A stretch of 50,336 bases of DNA from Phenylobacterium sp. (GTDB lineage Bacteria > Pseudomonadota > Alphaproteobacteria > Caulobacterales > Caulobacteraceae), in the NCBI RefSeq assembly GCF_030693805.1, contig NZ_JAUXZW010000415.1:1-50336 (forward strand), in the 5' to 3' direction. The position numbers and the translations under genes were made by a program. The notes below the pieces were generated by a model. That model saw only the letters and a list, made by a program, of their open reading frames with translations, was not told where the DNA came from and searched no databases. Positions within the stretch are counted from its first letter, which is position 1; the number at the start of each line of letters is the position of its first letter. Shown one piece after another: positions 8,260-17,428 of the stretch.

Positions 8260-9897
8260 ATGATCCCGGGTCTCATGCAGCCGGTCCCGCTGCAGATCAT
8301 CGATATCCTGCGTTACGCCGCCCGTGCGCATGGCTCGCGCGAGGTGGTCTCCCGGCTGATCGACGAGCCGATCTGGCGCTACGACTACGCAGGCCTCGCC
8401 GCCCGCGCGGCCCAGGCGGCGCACATGTTGCGCGCCCTGGGCGTCGGCTCGGGCGACCGGGTGACGTCTCTGGGCTGGAACACCCATCGCCACCTGGAAC
8501 TGTTCTATGCGGCGCCGGGGCTGGGCGCGGTGCTGCACACCGCCAACCCGCGGCTGTTCGACGAGCAGGTGGCCTACACGATCAATCACGCGGAAAGCAG
8601 CGTGCTGCTGTTCGACCGCAACCTGCTGGCCCTGGTCGAACGGATCGCGCCGACGCTGGAGACCGTGAAGACCTTCGTGATGATGTCGGACGCCGAGCGG
8701 CACGAGGCCGGGAGCGTAAGCGCGCTGTGCTACGAGACGCTGCTGGCCGGCCAGCCCGACGCCATCGACTGGCCGACCTTGAACGAGAACGCCGGCGCGT
8801 TCCTCTGCTACACCTCCGGCACCACGGGCGATCCCAAGGGCGTGCTCTACAGTCACCGCGCGGTGGTGCTGCACGCCATGGCCGGGGGGCTGGCCAGCGC
8901 CTTCGGCTTCACCGCGTTCGATGTGGTGATGCCTTGCTCCTCGCTATATCACGCCACCGCCTGGGGCCTGCCGTTTGCGGCTCCCTTGTGCGGCGCGAAG
9001 ATGGTGCTGCCGGGCGACAAGATGGACGGCGCCAGCCTGCACGAACTGATCGAGGCCGAGGGCGTCACCTTCACCGGCGGCGTGCCGACCATCTGGACCA
9101 TGTACCTGACCTGGCTGGATGCGCAGGGCCGTACGCCCGGCGTTCTGAAGCGGGTGGTGATCGGCGGCTCGGCGGTTCCGCGCGCCATGGCCGAGACCTT
9201 CAAGCGCCGCTACGACGTCGACGTCCTGCAACTCTGGGGCATGACCGAGACCTGTCCGATCGGGGTGGTGGCGACGCCGACGCCGGCGCTGGCCGCCCAG
9301 GGCGAGGAAGCCCTGCGCGAGGCGATCTGGACCCGCCAGGGCCGCCTGCAGTTCGGAATCGAACTGCGCACCGTCGACGACGACGGCGAGGACGCGCCGC
9401 GCGACGGCGAGACTCCCGGCGCGCTGATGGTCCGCGGACCCTGGACGCTGGAGCGCTACTACCGCCATCCGCAGAGCGCGGTGGACGATGACGGCTGGTT
9501 CGACACCGGCGATGTGGCGACCCTCGACGAACTCGGCTTCATGCGGATCACCGACCGCAAGAAGGACGTCATCAAGTCCGGCGGCGAATGGATCAGCTCC
9601 ATCGACCTGGAGAACGCCGCCGCGGCCTGTCCGGGCGTGAAGATCGCCGCGGTGGTCGGCATCGTCCATCCCAAGTGGGAGGAACGCCCGCTGCTGGTGA
9701 TCGAGGCGCATGACGGCGCCAACGTCACCCGCGAACAGCTGCTGGCGCATCTGACGCCGCTGGTCGCGAAATGGTGGCTGCCTGACGACGTGGTGTTCGC
9801 CGCCGTGCCGCTCACCGCCACGGGCAAGATCGACAAGAAGGTGCTGCGCGCATCCTTCGGCGACCACTACACGAAGACGCCGGCCCCGGCTGTCTGA
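8260..9897 (+). CDS. long-chain fatty-acid--CoA ligase (AMP-binding)
   Basis: 545 residues. It has all the ANL-superfamily motifs: the P-loop [12 protein letters not shown] near residue 184, the adenine-binding LWGMTET, the hinge [15 protein letters not shown] near 411, [15 protein letters not shown] near 433 and the C-terminal [12 protein letters not shown] with the catalytic lysine near 523. The closeness to medium/long-chain enzymes of the FadD/AlkK type suggests activation of fatty acids to acyl-CoA. An AGGAGGTGA ribosome binding site precedes the ATG at 8260. The gene converges on an MFS gene, the two stop codons lying in copies of the same 10-bp repeat. Confidence 0.93.
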   Translation: MIPGLMQPVPLQIIDILRYAARAHGSREVVSRLIDEPIWRYDYAGLAARAAQAAHMLRALGVGSGDRVTSLGWNTHRHLELFYAAPGLGAVLHTANPRLFDEQVAYTINHAESSVLLFDRNLLALVERIAPTLETVKTFVMMSDAERHEAGSVSALCYETLLAGQPDAIDWPTLNENAGAFLCYTSGTTGDPKGVLYSHRAVVLHAMAGGLASAFGFTAFDVVMPCSSLYHATAWGLPFAAPLCGAKMVLPGDKMDGASLHELIEAEGVTFTGGVPTIWTMYLTWLDAQGRTPGVLKRVVIGGSAVPRAMAETFKRRYDVDVLQLWGMTETCPIGVVATPTPALAAQGEEALREAIWTRQGRLQFGIELRTVDDDGEDAPRDGETPGALMVRGPWTLERYYRHPQSAVDDDGWFDTGDVATLDELGFMRITDRKKDVIKSGGEWISSIDLENAAAACPGVKIAAVVGIVHPKWEERPLLVIEAHDGANVTREQLLAHLTPLVAKWWLPDDVVFAAVPLTATGKIDKKVLRASFGDHYTKTPAPAV

Positions 9898-9913
9898 TCA
9901 GAAAGTCGTCTGA

Positions 9914-11203
9914 TCAGGCTTCGGCGTGGCGTGAAGCGTTCTTCAGCGGAGCCAGCGCCGTCAGGCTGATCAGCGCCGCCACCGCCAGATAGACGCCCAC
10001 GGGAACCAGACCGCCCCGGTCGGCCAGCGCCTGGGCGATGATCGGCGCAAGGCCGCCGCCCAGGATGCCGCCGACGTTGAACGCCATCGAGGCTCCGGTG
10101 TAGCGCACCCGGGCCGGGAACAGCCCCGGCAGGAAGGCGCCCAACGGTCCGTAGACGAAGCCCATCAGGAACAGGGCCAGCGACAGGAAGGCCCAGATCA
10201 GCGCCAGCGAGCCTGCGCCCATCATCACCGGCAGCAGGGCGCCGGCGACCACGGTCGCGCCGCAACCGGCCATCAGCACCAGGCGCGGGCTGGACTTGTC
10301 GGCCCACCAGCCGGCGGCGACGATGCCCACCGCCATGAACAGGATCGCGCCAAGCTGCACGCCCAGGAAGGTCTCGCGGCTGTAGCCCAGGGTCGTCGTG
10401 CCGTAGCCCAGCGCGAAGGCGGTCGCGAGGTAGAAGATCGCGAAGCAGGCCACCACCGCGAAGGTGCCGGCGATGGTCTCGCGCGGATAATGCCGCAGCA
10501 CTTCGGCCAGCGGCACGTTGGGCGGCGGCGCCTCGGCGAGCGAGGCCTGGAACGCCGGCGTCTCGGTGAGCTTCAGCCGCACCCACAGGCCGACGCCCAC
10601 CAGGATGGCGCTGGCCAGGAACGGCAGCCGCCAGCCCCAGGCCTGGAATTGCTCGGGCGTCAGGAACAGGCCCAGCAGCAGGAACAGGCCGTTGGCGGCG
10701 ATGAAACCCACCGGCGCGCCAAGCTGCGGGAACATGCCGAAACGCGCGCGCCATCCGGGCGGCGCGTTCTCCACCGCCAGCAGCGCCGCACCGCCCCACT
10801 CGCCGCCCAGCCCGAAGCCCTGGCCGAAGCGCAGGGTGCAGAGCAGGGCGGGCGCGACCCAGCCGACCATGGCGTAGGTGGGCAGGAAGGCGATCAGCAG
10901 GGTCGACACCCCCATCACCATCAGCGACGCGACCAGGGTCGACTTGCGCCCGATGCGGTCGCCGTAGTGGCCGAACACGAACGAGCCCAGCGGTCGCGCG
11001 AAGAAGGCGATGGCGAAGCTGGCGTAGGCGCCGAGCAGCTGCGCCGAGGGCGACGCCGACGGGAAGAACAGCGGCCCGAACACCAGCGAGGCGGCGGTCG
11101 CATAGATGTAGAAGTCATAGAATTCGACCGCGGTGCCGACCAGGCTGGCCAGCAGAATGCGGCGGGTCGAGGCGCCGCCGGCCCCGGCTTTGGTGTTCGA
11201 CAC
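9914..11203 (-). CDS. MFS transporter, metabolite:H+ symporter (MHS) family
   Basis: 429 residues from the GTG at 11203, which has the ribosome binding site AAGGGGGA six bases upstream. A longer in-frame reading to 11281 lacks one. There are twelve hydrophobic segments. The opening GTAVEFYDFYIYATAASLV and the loop motif GDRIGRKSTL are typical of the ProP/KgtP/ShiA group, which takes up organic acids, osmolytes or aromatic acids with protons. The substrate cannot be deduced. Its 5' flank abuts the C-terminal stump of an SDR gene. Confidence 0.9.
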   Translation of the reverse strand: MSNTKAGAGGASTRRILLASLVGTAVEFYDFYIYATAASLVFGPLFFPSASPSAQLLGAYASFAIAFFARPLGSFVFGHYGDRIGRKSTLVASLMVMGVSTLLIAFLPTYAMVGWVAPALLCTLRFGQGFGLGGEWGGAALLAVENAPPGWRARFGMFPQLGAPVGFIAANGLFLLLGLFLTPEQFQAWGWRLPFLASAILVGVGLWVRLKLTETPAFQASLAEAPPPNVPLAEVLRHYPRETIAGTFAVVACFAIFYLATAFALGYGTTTLGYSRETFLGVQLGAILFMAVGIVAAGWWADKSSPRLVLMAGCGATVVAGALLPVMMGAGSLALIWAFLSLALFLMGFVYGPLGAFLPGLFPARVRYTGASMAFNVGGILGGGLAPIIAQALADRGGLVPVGVYLAVAALISLTALAPLKNASRHAEA

Positions 11204-11283
11204 GCGCGTCCCCCTTGTCGTTGCGTCCGCCTTGGCCTTAGCGCGCGGCGACGTCAAGCCGCGGGACCCGTCGCCGGCCATTG

Positions 11284-11511
11284 ATGGGGCGCGTGGTCGA
11301 GATGCACGAACTGTGCAATCTGGCCGTCCTGCTGATGGGTCCGGGGGCCGAGTACATCAACGGCCAGACCATCGCCATCGACGGCGCGGCGTTCCTGGGC
11401 GGTGGCCAGATGCGGCCGGAGCTGTTCTCCTGGGACGACGCGGAGTGGGCGCAGGCGCGCCAGTCGATCCGCGCCGTCAACGACAGGGACCGCGCCCAGC
11501 GCACCACCTGA
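11284..11511 (+). pseudogene. C-terminal remnant of an SDR (enoyl/dienoyl-CoA reductase-like)
   Basis: The frame translates to a typical SDR C-terminus: MGRVVEMHELCNLAVLLM, then a GQTIAIDGAAFL segment, then a tail with SWDDAEWAQAR and NDRDRAQR, as in SDRs annotated as 2,4-dienoyl-CoA or enoyl reductases. The Rossmann cofactor loop and the Tyr-Lys active site, about 200 residues, are absent; immediately upstream lies the start region of the MFS gene. So only the last quarter of the gene survives and it cannot be active. Base composition is like its surroundings. Confidence 0.75.
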
Positions 11512-11513
11512 GG

Positions 11514-12800
11514 TCAGGCGGACGGGGGCCGCGGCGCGACAAGGGCGAGCTTCACCGCCCGGCCGGCGTAGAGACCGATCACCGCTTGCACGACCGCCGC
11601 GGCGGCGCAGATCCACAACGCGGCGTCCCAGCTTCCCATGGCGTCGTGCAGCGCGCCCATCGACGCCGGGCCGATGGCGGCCAGGGTGTAGCCCACCGAC
11701 TGCGCCATCCCCGACAGCGCCGCGCCCTGTTCGACGCTGGAGGCGCGCAGGCTGGCGAACGACAGGGCCAACACCAGGCCCGCGCCGCTGGCCGCGCCAT
11801 AGGCGGAGACCCACAGGATGGCCCATTGCGGCGCGACGGCCAGGCCCAGGAAGCCGATCGCCGCCAGCAGGGAGACGAGGAAGGCCACCATCCGCTGGTC
11901 CTTCAACCGGCTCATCAGCCGAAGGGCCAGCAGCGGCGGAATGATGCCGACGGCCTGCATCAGGCCGTGCAGCACGCCGCTGTCGGCCATCGTGTGGCCC
12001 TTGGCCTGCAGCATGGCCGGCAGCCAGGTGATCATCACGTAGAAGGCGAAGGAGTTGAGCGCCATGAACCCTGTGACCTGCCAGGCCAGCGGCGTGCGCC
12101 AGAGCGAAGGGCCCTTGGCGCGCTCACCGGGCGGAGCGAGCGCGGCGCCGCGGCGGGTGCGGGGCGACCACACGACAATCGCCAGCAGGACGGGCGCAAG
12201 GCCCAGTCCCAGCGCTATGCGCCAGCTCCCCAGGGCCTCGAACAGCGGCGCCACCAGAACCGAGAACGCCGCGCCAGACAGCGCCATGGTGATCACATAG
12301 AAGGTGGTGGTGGCGGTCACCCGATCCGGGAAGTCGCGCATCACCATGGTCGGCAGCAACACGTTGCCGAGCGCGATGGCGGCGCCCATCATCCCGGTTC
12401 CGGCGAACAGCGCCCACAGCGGGCCTGCGGAGCGCAGCGCGATCCCCGCACCCAGCAGGATCATCGCCGCCATCAGCGTGCGCTCCAGACCGAAGCGTCG
12501 GACCAGGCCCACGCAGAACGGAGACACCGTTGCGAAAGCTATGATCGGCAGGGCGGTCAGCAGCCCTGCCTGGGCGGCAGACAGGCCGAACGATCCGCGG
12601 ATGATCTCCAGCAGCGGCCCGACGCCGGTGATCGGCGCACGGAAGTTGGTGGCGCAGAGCAGCATGGAGGCCAGCAGCAGTCCGCGGCCCAGGCCTGGTC
12701 GATCGATCGCGTTCTGGGTCACGAAGTTTCCTGGCGAATCCCCCGACGCCGGTGTTCCGGTCGCCTCTCTCAGCATCGCGCGGCGACGTAACCGGTTCAA
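11514..12800 (-). CDS. MFS transporter, CynX/NimT family
   Basis: 428 residues, twelve hydrophobic segments. The first membrane segment with CATNFRAPITGVGPLLEII, the loop RRFGLERTL and the absence of a large soluble domain fit the CynX/NimT (cyanate/2-nitroimidazole) group. The substrate is unknown. The start is uncertain: the ATG at 12800 gives 26 basic, unconserved residues, while a GTG at 12722 has an AGGAA site five bases upstream and starts just before the first membrane helix. It begins only 6 bases after the copper ATPase stop, so the two may be co-transcribed. Confidence 0.88.
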   Translation of the reverse strand: MNRLRRRAMLREATGTPASGDSPGNFVTQNAIDRPGLGRGLLLASMLLCATNFRAPITGVGPLLEIIRGSFGLSAAQAGLLTALPIIAFATVSPFCVGLVRRFGLERTLMAAMILLGAGIALRSAGPLWALFAGTGMMGAAIALGNVLLPTMVMRDFPDRVTATTTFYVITMALSGAAFSVLVAPLFEALGSWRIALGLGLAPVLLAIVVWSPRTRRGAALAPPGERAKGPSLWRTPLAWQVTGFMALNSFAFYVMITWLPAMLQAKGHTMADSGVLHGLMQAVGIIPPLLALRLMSRLKDQRMVAFLVSLLAAIGFLGLAVAPQWAILWVSAYGAASGAGLVLALSFASLRASSVEQGAALSGMAQSVGYTLAAIGPASMGALHDAMGSWDAALWICAAAAVVQAVIGLYAGRAVKLALVAPRPPSA

Positions 12801-12806
12801 CCGTCG

Positions 12807-15137
12807 TTACAGCCTGAAGCTTCGCAGGCGTAGCGCATTGGCGACCACGCTGACCGAAGAAGCGGCCATGGCGGCGGCGGCGATCTGCGGCGACAGCAGC
12901 AGGCCGAACGTCGGATAGAGCAGGCCCGCGGCGATCGGCACCCCGGCGGCGTTGTAGGCGAAGGCGAAGGCCAGGTTCTGGCGGATGTTGCGCATCACCG
13001 CTCGCGACAGAGCGCGAGCACGCACGACGCCCATCAGGTCACCCTGCAGTAGGGTGACGCCGGCCGTCTCTATCGCCACGTCGGAGCCCGCGCCCATGGC
13101 CAGACCCACGTCGGCCGCGGCCAGCGCCGGCGCGTCGTTCACCCCGTCGCCGGCCATCGCCACCACGCGGCCCTGGCTGCGCAGGCGCTGGACAACCGCC
13201 GCCTTGTCCTGCGGCGACACCTCGGCCTCAATCTCGTCGACGCCGGCTGCGCGGGCCACGGCGTCGGCGGTGACGCGGTTGTCGCCGGTCAGCATGAGGA
13301 CGCGCACGCCCTCAGCCCTGAGCGCGCGGATCGCGTCTGCGGTGTTCGGCTTGATCGGATCGGAGAGCGCCAGCAGGCCCGCCGCCTGACCATCGACCGC
13401 CGCAAAGATCACCGTCGCACCGCCTGCTCGCAGAGCGTCCGTATCGGTCTGGAAGATCTGCGCATCGACGCCCTGCTCGGCGAGAAAGGCGACCGATCCC
13501 AACAGAACTCTGCGACCGTCCACCTGGCCCAGCACGCCCTTTCCGACCGGCGAGTCGAAGCCCAGCGGTTCGCTGAGCGTGAGGCCGCGTTCGGTCGCCG
13601 CCGCCAGAATGGCGTGGGCCAGCGGGTGCTCGCTGGCGCGCTCGAGACTGGCCGCCAGCCGCAGCAGTTCGTTCTCGCCGAAGCCGCCCACGGCGCGCAC
13701 CGCGCTCAGCGTCGGGCGCCCCAGGGTCAGGGTGCCAGTCTTGTCGACCACCAGGGTGTCGACTTTCTGCAGGCGCTCCAGAGCTTCCGCGTCGCGGATC
13801 AGCACGCCCGCCTGCGCGCCGCGTCCGACCCCCACCATGATCGACAGCGGCGTCGCCAGTCCCAGGGCGCAGGGACAGGCGATGATCAGCACCGAGACCG
13901 CGGCCAGCAACGCGAACGACAGGCGCGGTTCAGGGCCCGCAGCCATCCAGGCGGCGAACGCCGCGACGGCGACCGCGATCACCGCCGGCACGAACCAGGC
14001 CGCGACCCTGTCCGCGACACGCTGGATCGGCGCGCGACTGCGCTGGGCCTGGGCGACCATCTGGATGATCCGCGCCAGCAAGGTGTCGGCGCCGACCTTT
14101 TCCGCCCGCATGATGAAGGAGCCGGTGCGGTTCATCGCGCCGGATACGACGGTGTCGCCGGGCGCCTTGTCCACAGGCATGGGCTCGCCGGTGACCAGCG
14201 ACTCGTCGACCGCCGCCTGGCCCTCGGTCAACACGCCGTCGACGGGGATGCGCTCGCCGGGACGCAGGCGCAGGCGGTCCCCGACCTTGATGGCGTCCAG
14301 CCCGACCTCTTCGTCGGAGCCGTCCGCGGTCAACCGTCGGGCGGTCTTCGGCGCCAGGCCCAGCAGCGCGCGGATCGCGCCGGACGTCCGCTCACGCGCC
14401 CTAAGCTCCAGGATCTGGCCGACCAGCACCAGCACGACGATGACCGCGGCGGCCTCGAAATAGACCGACGGCTCACCCGCGTGCCCGCGCACGGCGGCGG
14501 GGAACGCGTCCGGGGCCAAAACCGCCACGGCGCTATAGGTCCAGGCGACGCCGACGCCCAGCGCGATCAGGGTGAACATGTTGAGGCTGCGCGCAGCGAC
14601 CGAGCGCACGCCGCGCTGCAGGAACGGCCAGCCTACCCAGAACACCACCGGCGTCGCGAGCACGAACTGGATCCAGGCCGAAAGCCGCGCGCCCACCGGC
14701 CACGCCCCGCCAACCAGGTGGCCGCCCATCTCCAGCAGAACCACGGGCGCCGTCAGCAACAGTCCGATCCACAGTCGCCGGGCGAAATCGACGAGTTCCG
14801 GGTTGGGCCCGTCGTCGGCGCTCGCCACCTCCGGCTCCAGCGCCATGCCGCACAGCGGGCACGAACCAGGGCCGACCTGGCGCACTTCGGGGTGCATCGG
14901 GCAGGTGTAGACCGCGCCCGGAACGGCCGCCGGTTCGGGCTGCTTCTCGCCAAGGTACTTATCAGGATCGGCGACGAATTTGGTGCGGCAACCCCCGCCG
15001 CAGAAGAAGTAGGCGACCCCGCCGTGTTCGGCCGAATGGGGCGTGGTCGTCGGATTGACCTTCATGCCGCAGACGGGATCGGTCGCGGTCTTGCCGTCCG
15101 CCGTGGCGTGGTGATGGTGCTCGTGGGCCTCAGTCAT
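12807..15137 (-). CDS. heavy-metal (copper-type) P1B ATPase with YHS and CPMHP domains
   Basis: 776 residues from the ATG at 15137. The open frame runs further upstream, but that part overlaps the CoA-transferase gene on the other strand. The N-terminus has a His-rich start, a YHS domain (DPVCGMKV at 20-27, CGGGC at 46-50) and a zinc-ribbon-like heavy-metal-binding domain (CPMHPEV from 79, CPLCGM from 93). The ATPase core has the actuator VTGEPMP, the transmembrane CPC metal site (CPCALGLATP, about 420), the phosphorylated DKTGTLT (about 462), SEHPLA and GDGVNDAPAL (about 662). Cu+ export is the likely role. It lacks the usual GMxCxxC HMA domains. Confidence 0.94.
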   Translation of the reverse strand: MTEAHEHHHHATADGKTATDPVCGMKVNPTTTPHSAEHGGVAYFFCGGGCRTKFVADPDKYLGEKQPEPAAVPGAVYTCPMHPEVRQVGPGSCPLCGMALEPEVASADDGPNPELVDFARRLWIGLLLTAPVVLLEMGGHLVGGAWPVGARLSAWIQFVLATPVVFWVGWPFLQRGVRSVAARSLNMFTLIALGVGVAWTYSAVAVLAPDAFPAAVRGHAGEPSVYFEAAAVIVVLVLVGQILELRARERTSGAIRALLGLAPKTARRLTADGSDEEVGLDAIKVGDRLRLRPGERIPVDGVLTEGQAAVDESLVTGEPMPVDKAPGDTVVSGAMNRTGSFIMRAEKVGADTLLARIIQMVAQAQRSRAPIQRVADRVAAWFVPAVIAVAVAAFAAWMAAGPEPRLSFALLAAVSVLIIACPCALGLATPLSIMVGVGRGAQAGVLIRDAEALERLQKVDTLVVDKTGTLTLGRPTLSAVRAVGGFGENELLRLAASLERASEHPLAHAILAAATERGLTLSEPLGFDSPVGKGVLGQVDGRRVLLGSVAFLAEQGVDAQIFQTDTDALRAGGATVIFAAVDGQAAGLLALSDPIKPNTADAIRALRAEGVRVLMLTGDNRVTADAVARAAGVDEIEAEVSPQDKAAVVQRLRSQGRVVAMAGDGVNDAPALAAADVGLAMGAGSDVAIETAGVTLLQGDLMGVVRARALSRAVMRNIRQNLAFAFAYNAAGVPIAAGLLYPTFGLLLSPQIAAAAMAASSVSVVANALRLRSFRL

Positions 15138-15193
15138 GGGGCCTAAGTATAATGCCTGCGGGAAAGCGCCCAACAGGCGGCGTGAAAGCCGTT

Positions 15194-15218
15194 GCCTATC
15201 GGTTCGCCGCCGATAGGC
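15194..15218. promoter_or_regulatory. 25-bp inverted repeat between the metal ATPase and CoA-transferase genes
   Basis: A perfect 9-bp inverted repeat, GCCTATCGG and CCGATAGGC, with a 7-base spacer. It sits in the 123-bp gap between two divergent genes. Outer bases GTT and AAC could extend pairing after an internal bulge. No T-run follows, so an operator is more likely than a terminator. The binding protein is unknown; it does not resemble the CueR or CsoR sites I know. Confidence 0.4.
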
Positions 15219-15260
15219 TCGGAAGCAACGCGTAGCTGGCGCAGGGAGGCGCTCAGGACC

Positions 15261-16493
15261 ATGGCTGACGGCAAACAGGCGGGCGCCAGACCCCTGGACG
15301 GCGTGCGGATCATCGACCTGACGGCGGTGATCCTGGGGCCGTTCGCCGCGCGCATCCTGGCCGACTTCGGCGCGGAGGTGATCAAGGTCGAGACGCTGGA
15401 AGGCGACTCCACGCGCAACTACAAGCCGCTGCGCCATGAGGGCATGTCCGGCATGTTCATGACCCTGAACCGCAACAAGCGCAGCTTGGCGATCGACCTG
15501 CGGTCCGAGGACGGCCGCGCGGCGTTGCGCGCGCTGATCGCCACCGGCGACGTGTTCATGCACAACATGCGTCCGGCCGCCATCGCGCGCCTGGGCTTCG
15601 ACTATGAGGCGGTTCGCGCGCTGAAGCCGGAGATCGTCTACTGCGGCGCCTACGGGTTCGGGGCGGAGGGGCCCTACAGCGACAAGGCGGCCTACGACGA
15701 CTTGATCCAGGCGGGCTCCGGCATCTCCTCGCTGGTCGCCAAGGTGAAGGGCGCGCCGGACTACCTGCCGACGGTGATCTGCGACAAGCTGGCGGGACAG
15801 GCGATGGCCTATTCGATCCTGGCGGCGCTGTTCCAGCGGGCCAACGGCGGCGGCGGCCAGTCCATCGAAGTCCCGATGTTCGAAACCTCGATCGACTTCT
15901 TCACCATCGAGCACCTGAGCGGGACGGTGTTCGTACCGCCGATGGGCCAGATGGGCTTCAAGCGGATCATGAGCCCTGACCGCCGCCCATTTCGCACGGC
16001 GGACGGATACGCCTGCATCCTGCCGTACTCGGATCGCAACTGGCGCGACTTCTTCATCTTCGCAGGCCGGCCGGAGCTGGCCGACGAGCCGCGCTACCGC
16101 AAGCTGTCGCAGCGCGTCGATCATATCGCCGAGCTCTACGGCCTGATCGCCCAGACCGCGGTGCGCCACACCACCGCCGAATGGGTCGCGTTCTGCGACT
16201 CGGTCAGCATCCCCTGCATGCCGGTGCTCGACATCGACGCGCTGGACGAGGACGAGCATGTCCGCGCGGTGGAACTGTTCCAGGAGGCGGATCATCCGAG
16301 CGAAGGGCGCTATCGCTACGTGCGCAGCCCGATCACGCTCAGCGGCTCTGATTTCGAGATGCGCCGCCACACGCCGCGGCAGGGCGAGCAGTCCCGCGAG
16401 ATCCTCGCCGAGGCCGGGCTCAGCGCTCCGGAGATCGAACGGTTGATCGAGGCGGGCGTGGTGCTGACGCCGGATGTCGAGGTGAAGGCATGA
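15261..16493 (+). CDS. CaiB/BaiF-family CoA-transferase
   Basis: 410 residues from the ATG at 15261 (site AGGA upstream); a 23-codon in-frame extension to 15192 would run across the inverted repeat. Family III CoA-transferase features are clear: PLDGVRIIDLTAVILGPFAA, LADFGAEVIKVE, LNRNKRSLAIDL and the catalytic-Asp segment AYDDLIQAGSG. Such enzymes move CoA between carboxylic acids. Its ATG-overlapping partner is a cupin gene, so the pair probably serves one catabolic step. The acid substrates are unknown. Confidence 0.92.
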   Translation: MADGKQAGARPLDGVRIIDLTAVILGPFAARILADFGAEVIKVETLEGDSTRNYKPLRHEGMSGMFMTLNRNKRSLAIDLRSEDGRAALRALIATGDVFMHNMRPAAIARLGFDYEAVRALKPEIVYCGAYGFGAEGPYSDKAAYDDLIQAGSGISSLVAKVKGAPDYLPTVICDKLAGQAMAYSILAALFQRANGGGGQSIEVPMFETSIDFFTIEHLSGTVFVPPMGQMGFKRIMSPDRRPFRTADGYACILPYSDRNWRDFFIFAGRPELADEPRYRKLSQRVDHIAELYGLIAQTAVRHTTAEWVAFCDSVSIPCMPVLDIDALDEDEHVRAVELFQEADHPSEGRYRYVRSPITLSGSDFEMRRHTPRQGEQSREILAEAGLSAPEIERLIEAGVVLTPDVEVKA

Positions 16494-16972
16494 GCGCGAT
16501 TCCAGCGGACGGATGGCGTGAGACCGGGATCAAGGTGGTCCCGGCGGGTCAGCTCGACACCAACACGCCGCAGACGCCGGGCATGAAGCGCGCCGCGGCG
16601 ATCAACTTCGCTCGTGTCGGCGCCCGCAAGCTGTGGGTCGGCACGGTGCACATCCATGCCGACGCCAAGACCGGCGCTCATCACCACGGGGCGCTGGAGA
16701 GCGTCATCTATGTGATCAAGGGCCGCGCGCGCATGCGCTGGGGCGAGAAGCTGGAGTTCGTCTGCGAGGCCGGCCCTGGCGATTTCATCTACGTGCCGCC
16801 GTATGTCCCGCACCAGGAGATCAACGCCTCGACCGACGAGACGCTGGAGTGCGTGCTGGTGCGCAGCGACAACGATGCGGTGGTGGTGAACCTGGAGATC
16901 GAGCCCGTGGAGGCGCCTCAGACCGTGGTCTGGGTCGATCCGATCCACCGCCACCCGACCGACGACGCCTGA
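16490..16972 (+). CDS. cupin-domain protein
   Basis: 160 residues. Two cupin motifs are visible: the first with HIHADAKTGAHHHGALES and a Glu before VIYVIKGRARMRWG, the second with GDFIYVPPYVPHQ. The histidines could bind a metal. The start overlaps the CoA-transferase stop by four bases, which implies an operon. Cupins of this size are often isomerases, dioxygenases or sugar/acid-binding proteins; the reaction here cannot be specified. Confidence 0.85.
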   Translation: MSAIPADGWRETGIKVVPAGQLDTNTPQTPGMKRAAAINFARVGARKLWVGTVHIHADAKTGAHHHGALESVIYVIKGRARMRWGEKLEFVCEAGPGDFIYVPPYVPHQEINASTDETLECVLVRSDNDAVVVNLEIEPVEAPQTVVWVDPIHRHPTDDA

Positions 16973-16975
16973 GCC

Positions 16976-17428
16976 TCAGGCCGGCGCGAAACCGTCGATC
17001 AGCCAGCGCAGCTCATCCTCACCCACTAGGCTTGCGGCCTCGGCGGGCGGCGACCAGCGCTTCTCGCGCTGCCCCATCTCCGGCCAGGCCTCGGCCTCCT
17101 GCTCGACGCGCAGGGCGTAGACCGCGACGCGGACGTGCTGGATGCGGCCTGTGCGCAGGCGTTTGTCGTAGTGGAACACGCCCAGCGACTTGCCGCTGAT
17201 CTTGCCGATCACGCCGGCCTCCTCGAAGGCTTCGCGCTCGGCCGTCCCCGACGGCTTCATGCCCTTGATCGGCCAGCCTTTGGGGATCACCCAGCGGCGG
17301 GTTTCCCGCGAGGTGATCAGCAGCACCTCCAACGCCCCGTCCGCCGCGCGCCGCCAGGGCAGGGCGGCGTACTGGGAGCGCGGCTCACGGTCGGGCTCGG
17401 GGCGAGTGCGCGCATCCTTCTTGCCCAT
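16976..17428 (-). CDS. NUDIX hydrolase (DIPP-like)
   Basis: 150 residues from the ATG at 17428; the frame continues upstream only over the Pit gene. The NUDIX box is seen as GTAEREAFEEAGVIG, preceded by RRWVIPKGWP, a feature of diphosphoinositol-polyphosphate/diadenosine-polyphosphate hydrolases. Its ATG shares the A of the Pit stop codon (TGATG), so translation is probably coupled. Being third in a phosphate operon suggests cleavage of a phosphorus-rich metabolite such as a polyphosphate-type compound; this is inference. Confidence 0.88.
   Translation of the reverse strand: MGKKDARTRPEPDREPRSQYAALPWRRAADGALEVLLITSRETRRWVIPKGWPIKGMKPSGTAEREAFEEAGVIGKISGKSLGVFHYDKRLRTGRIQHVRVAVYALRVEQEAEAWPEMGQREKRWSPPAEAASLVGEDELRWLIDGFAPA

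Noticed and set aside
15138-16370. Upstream extension of the metal ATPase frame
   Set aside because: It overlaps the CoA-transferase gene on the other strand; the YHS-containing start at 15137 fits the family.
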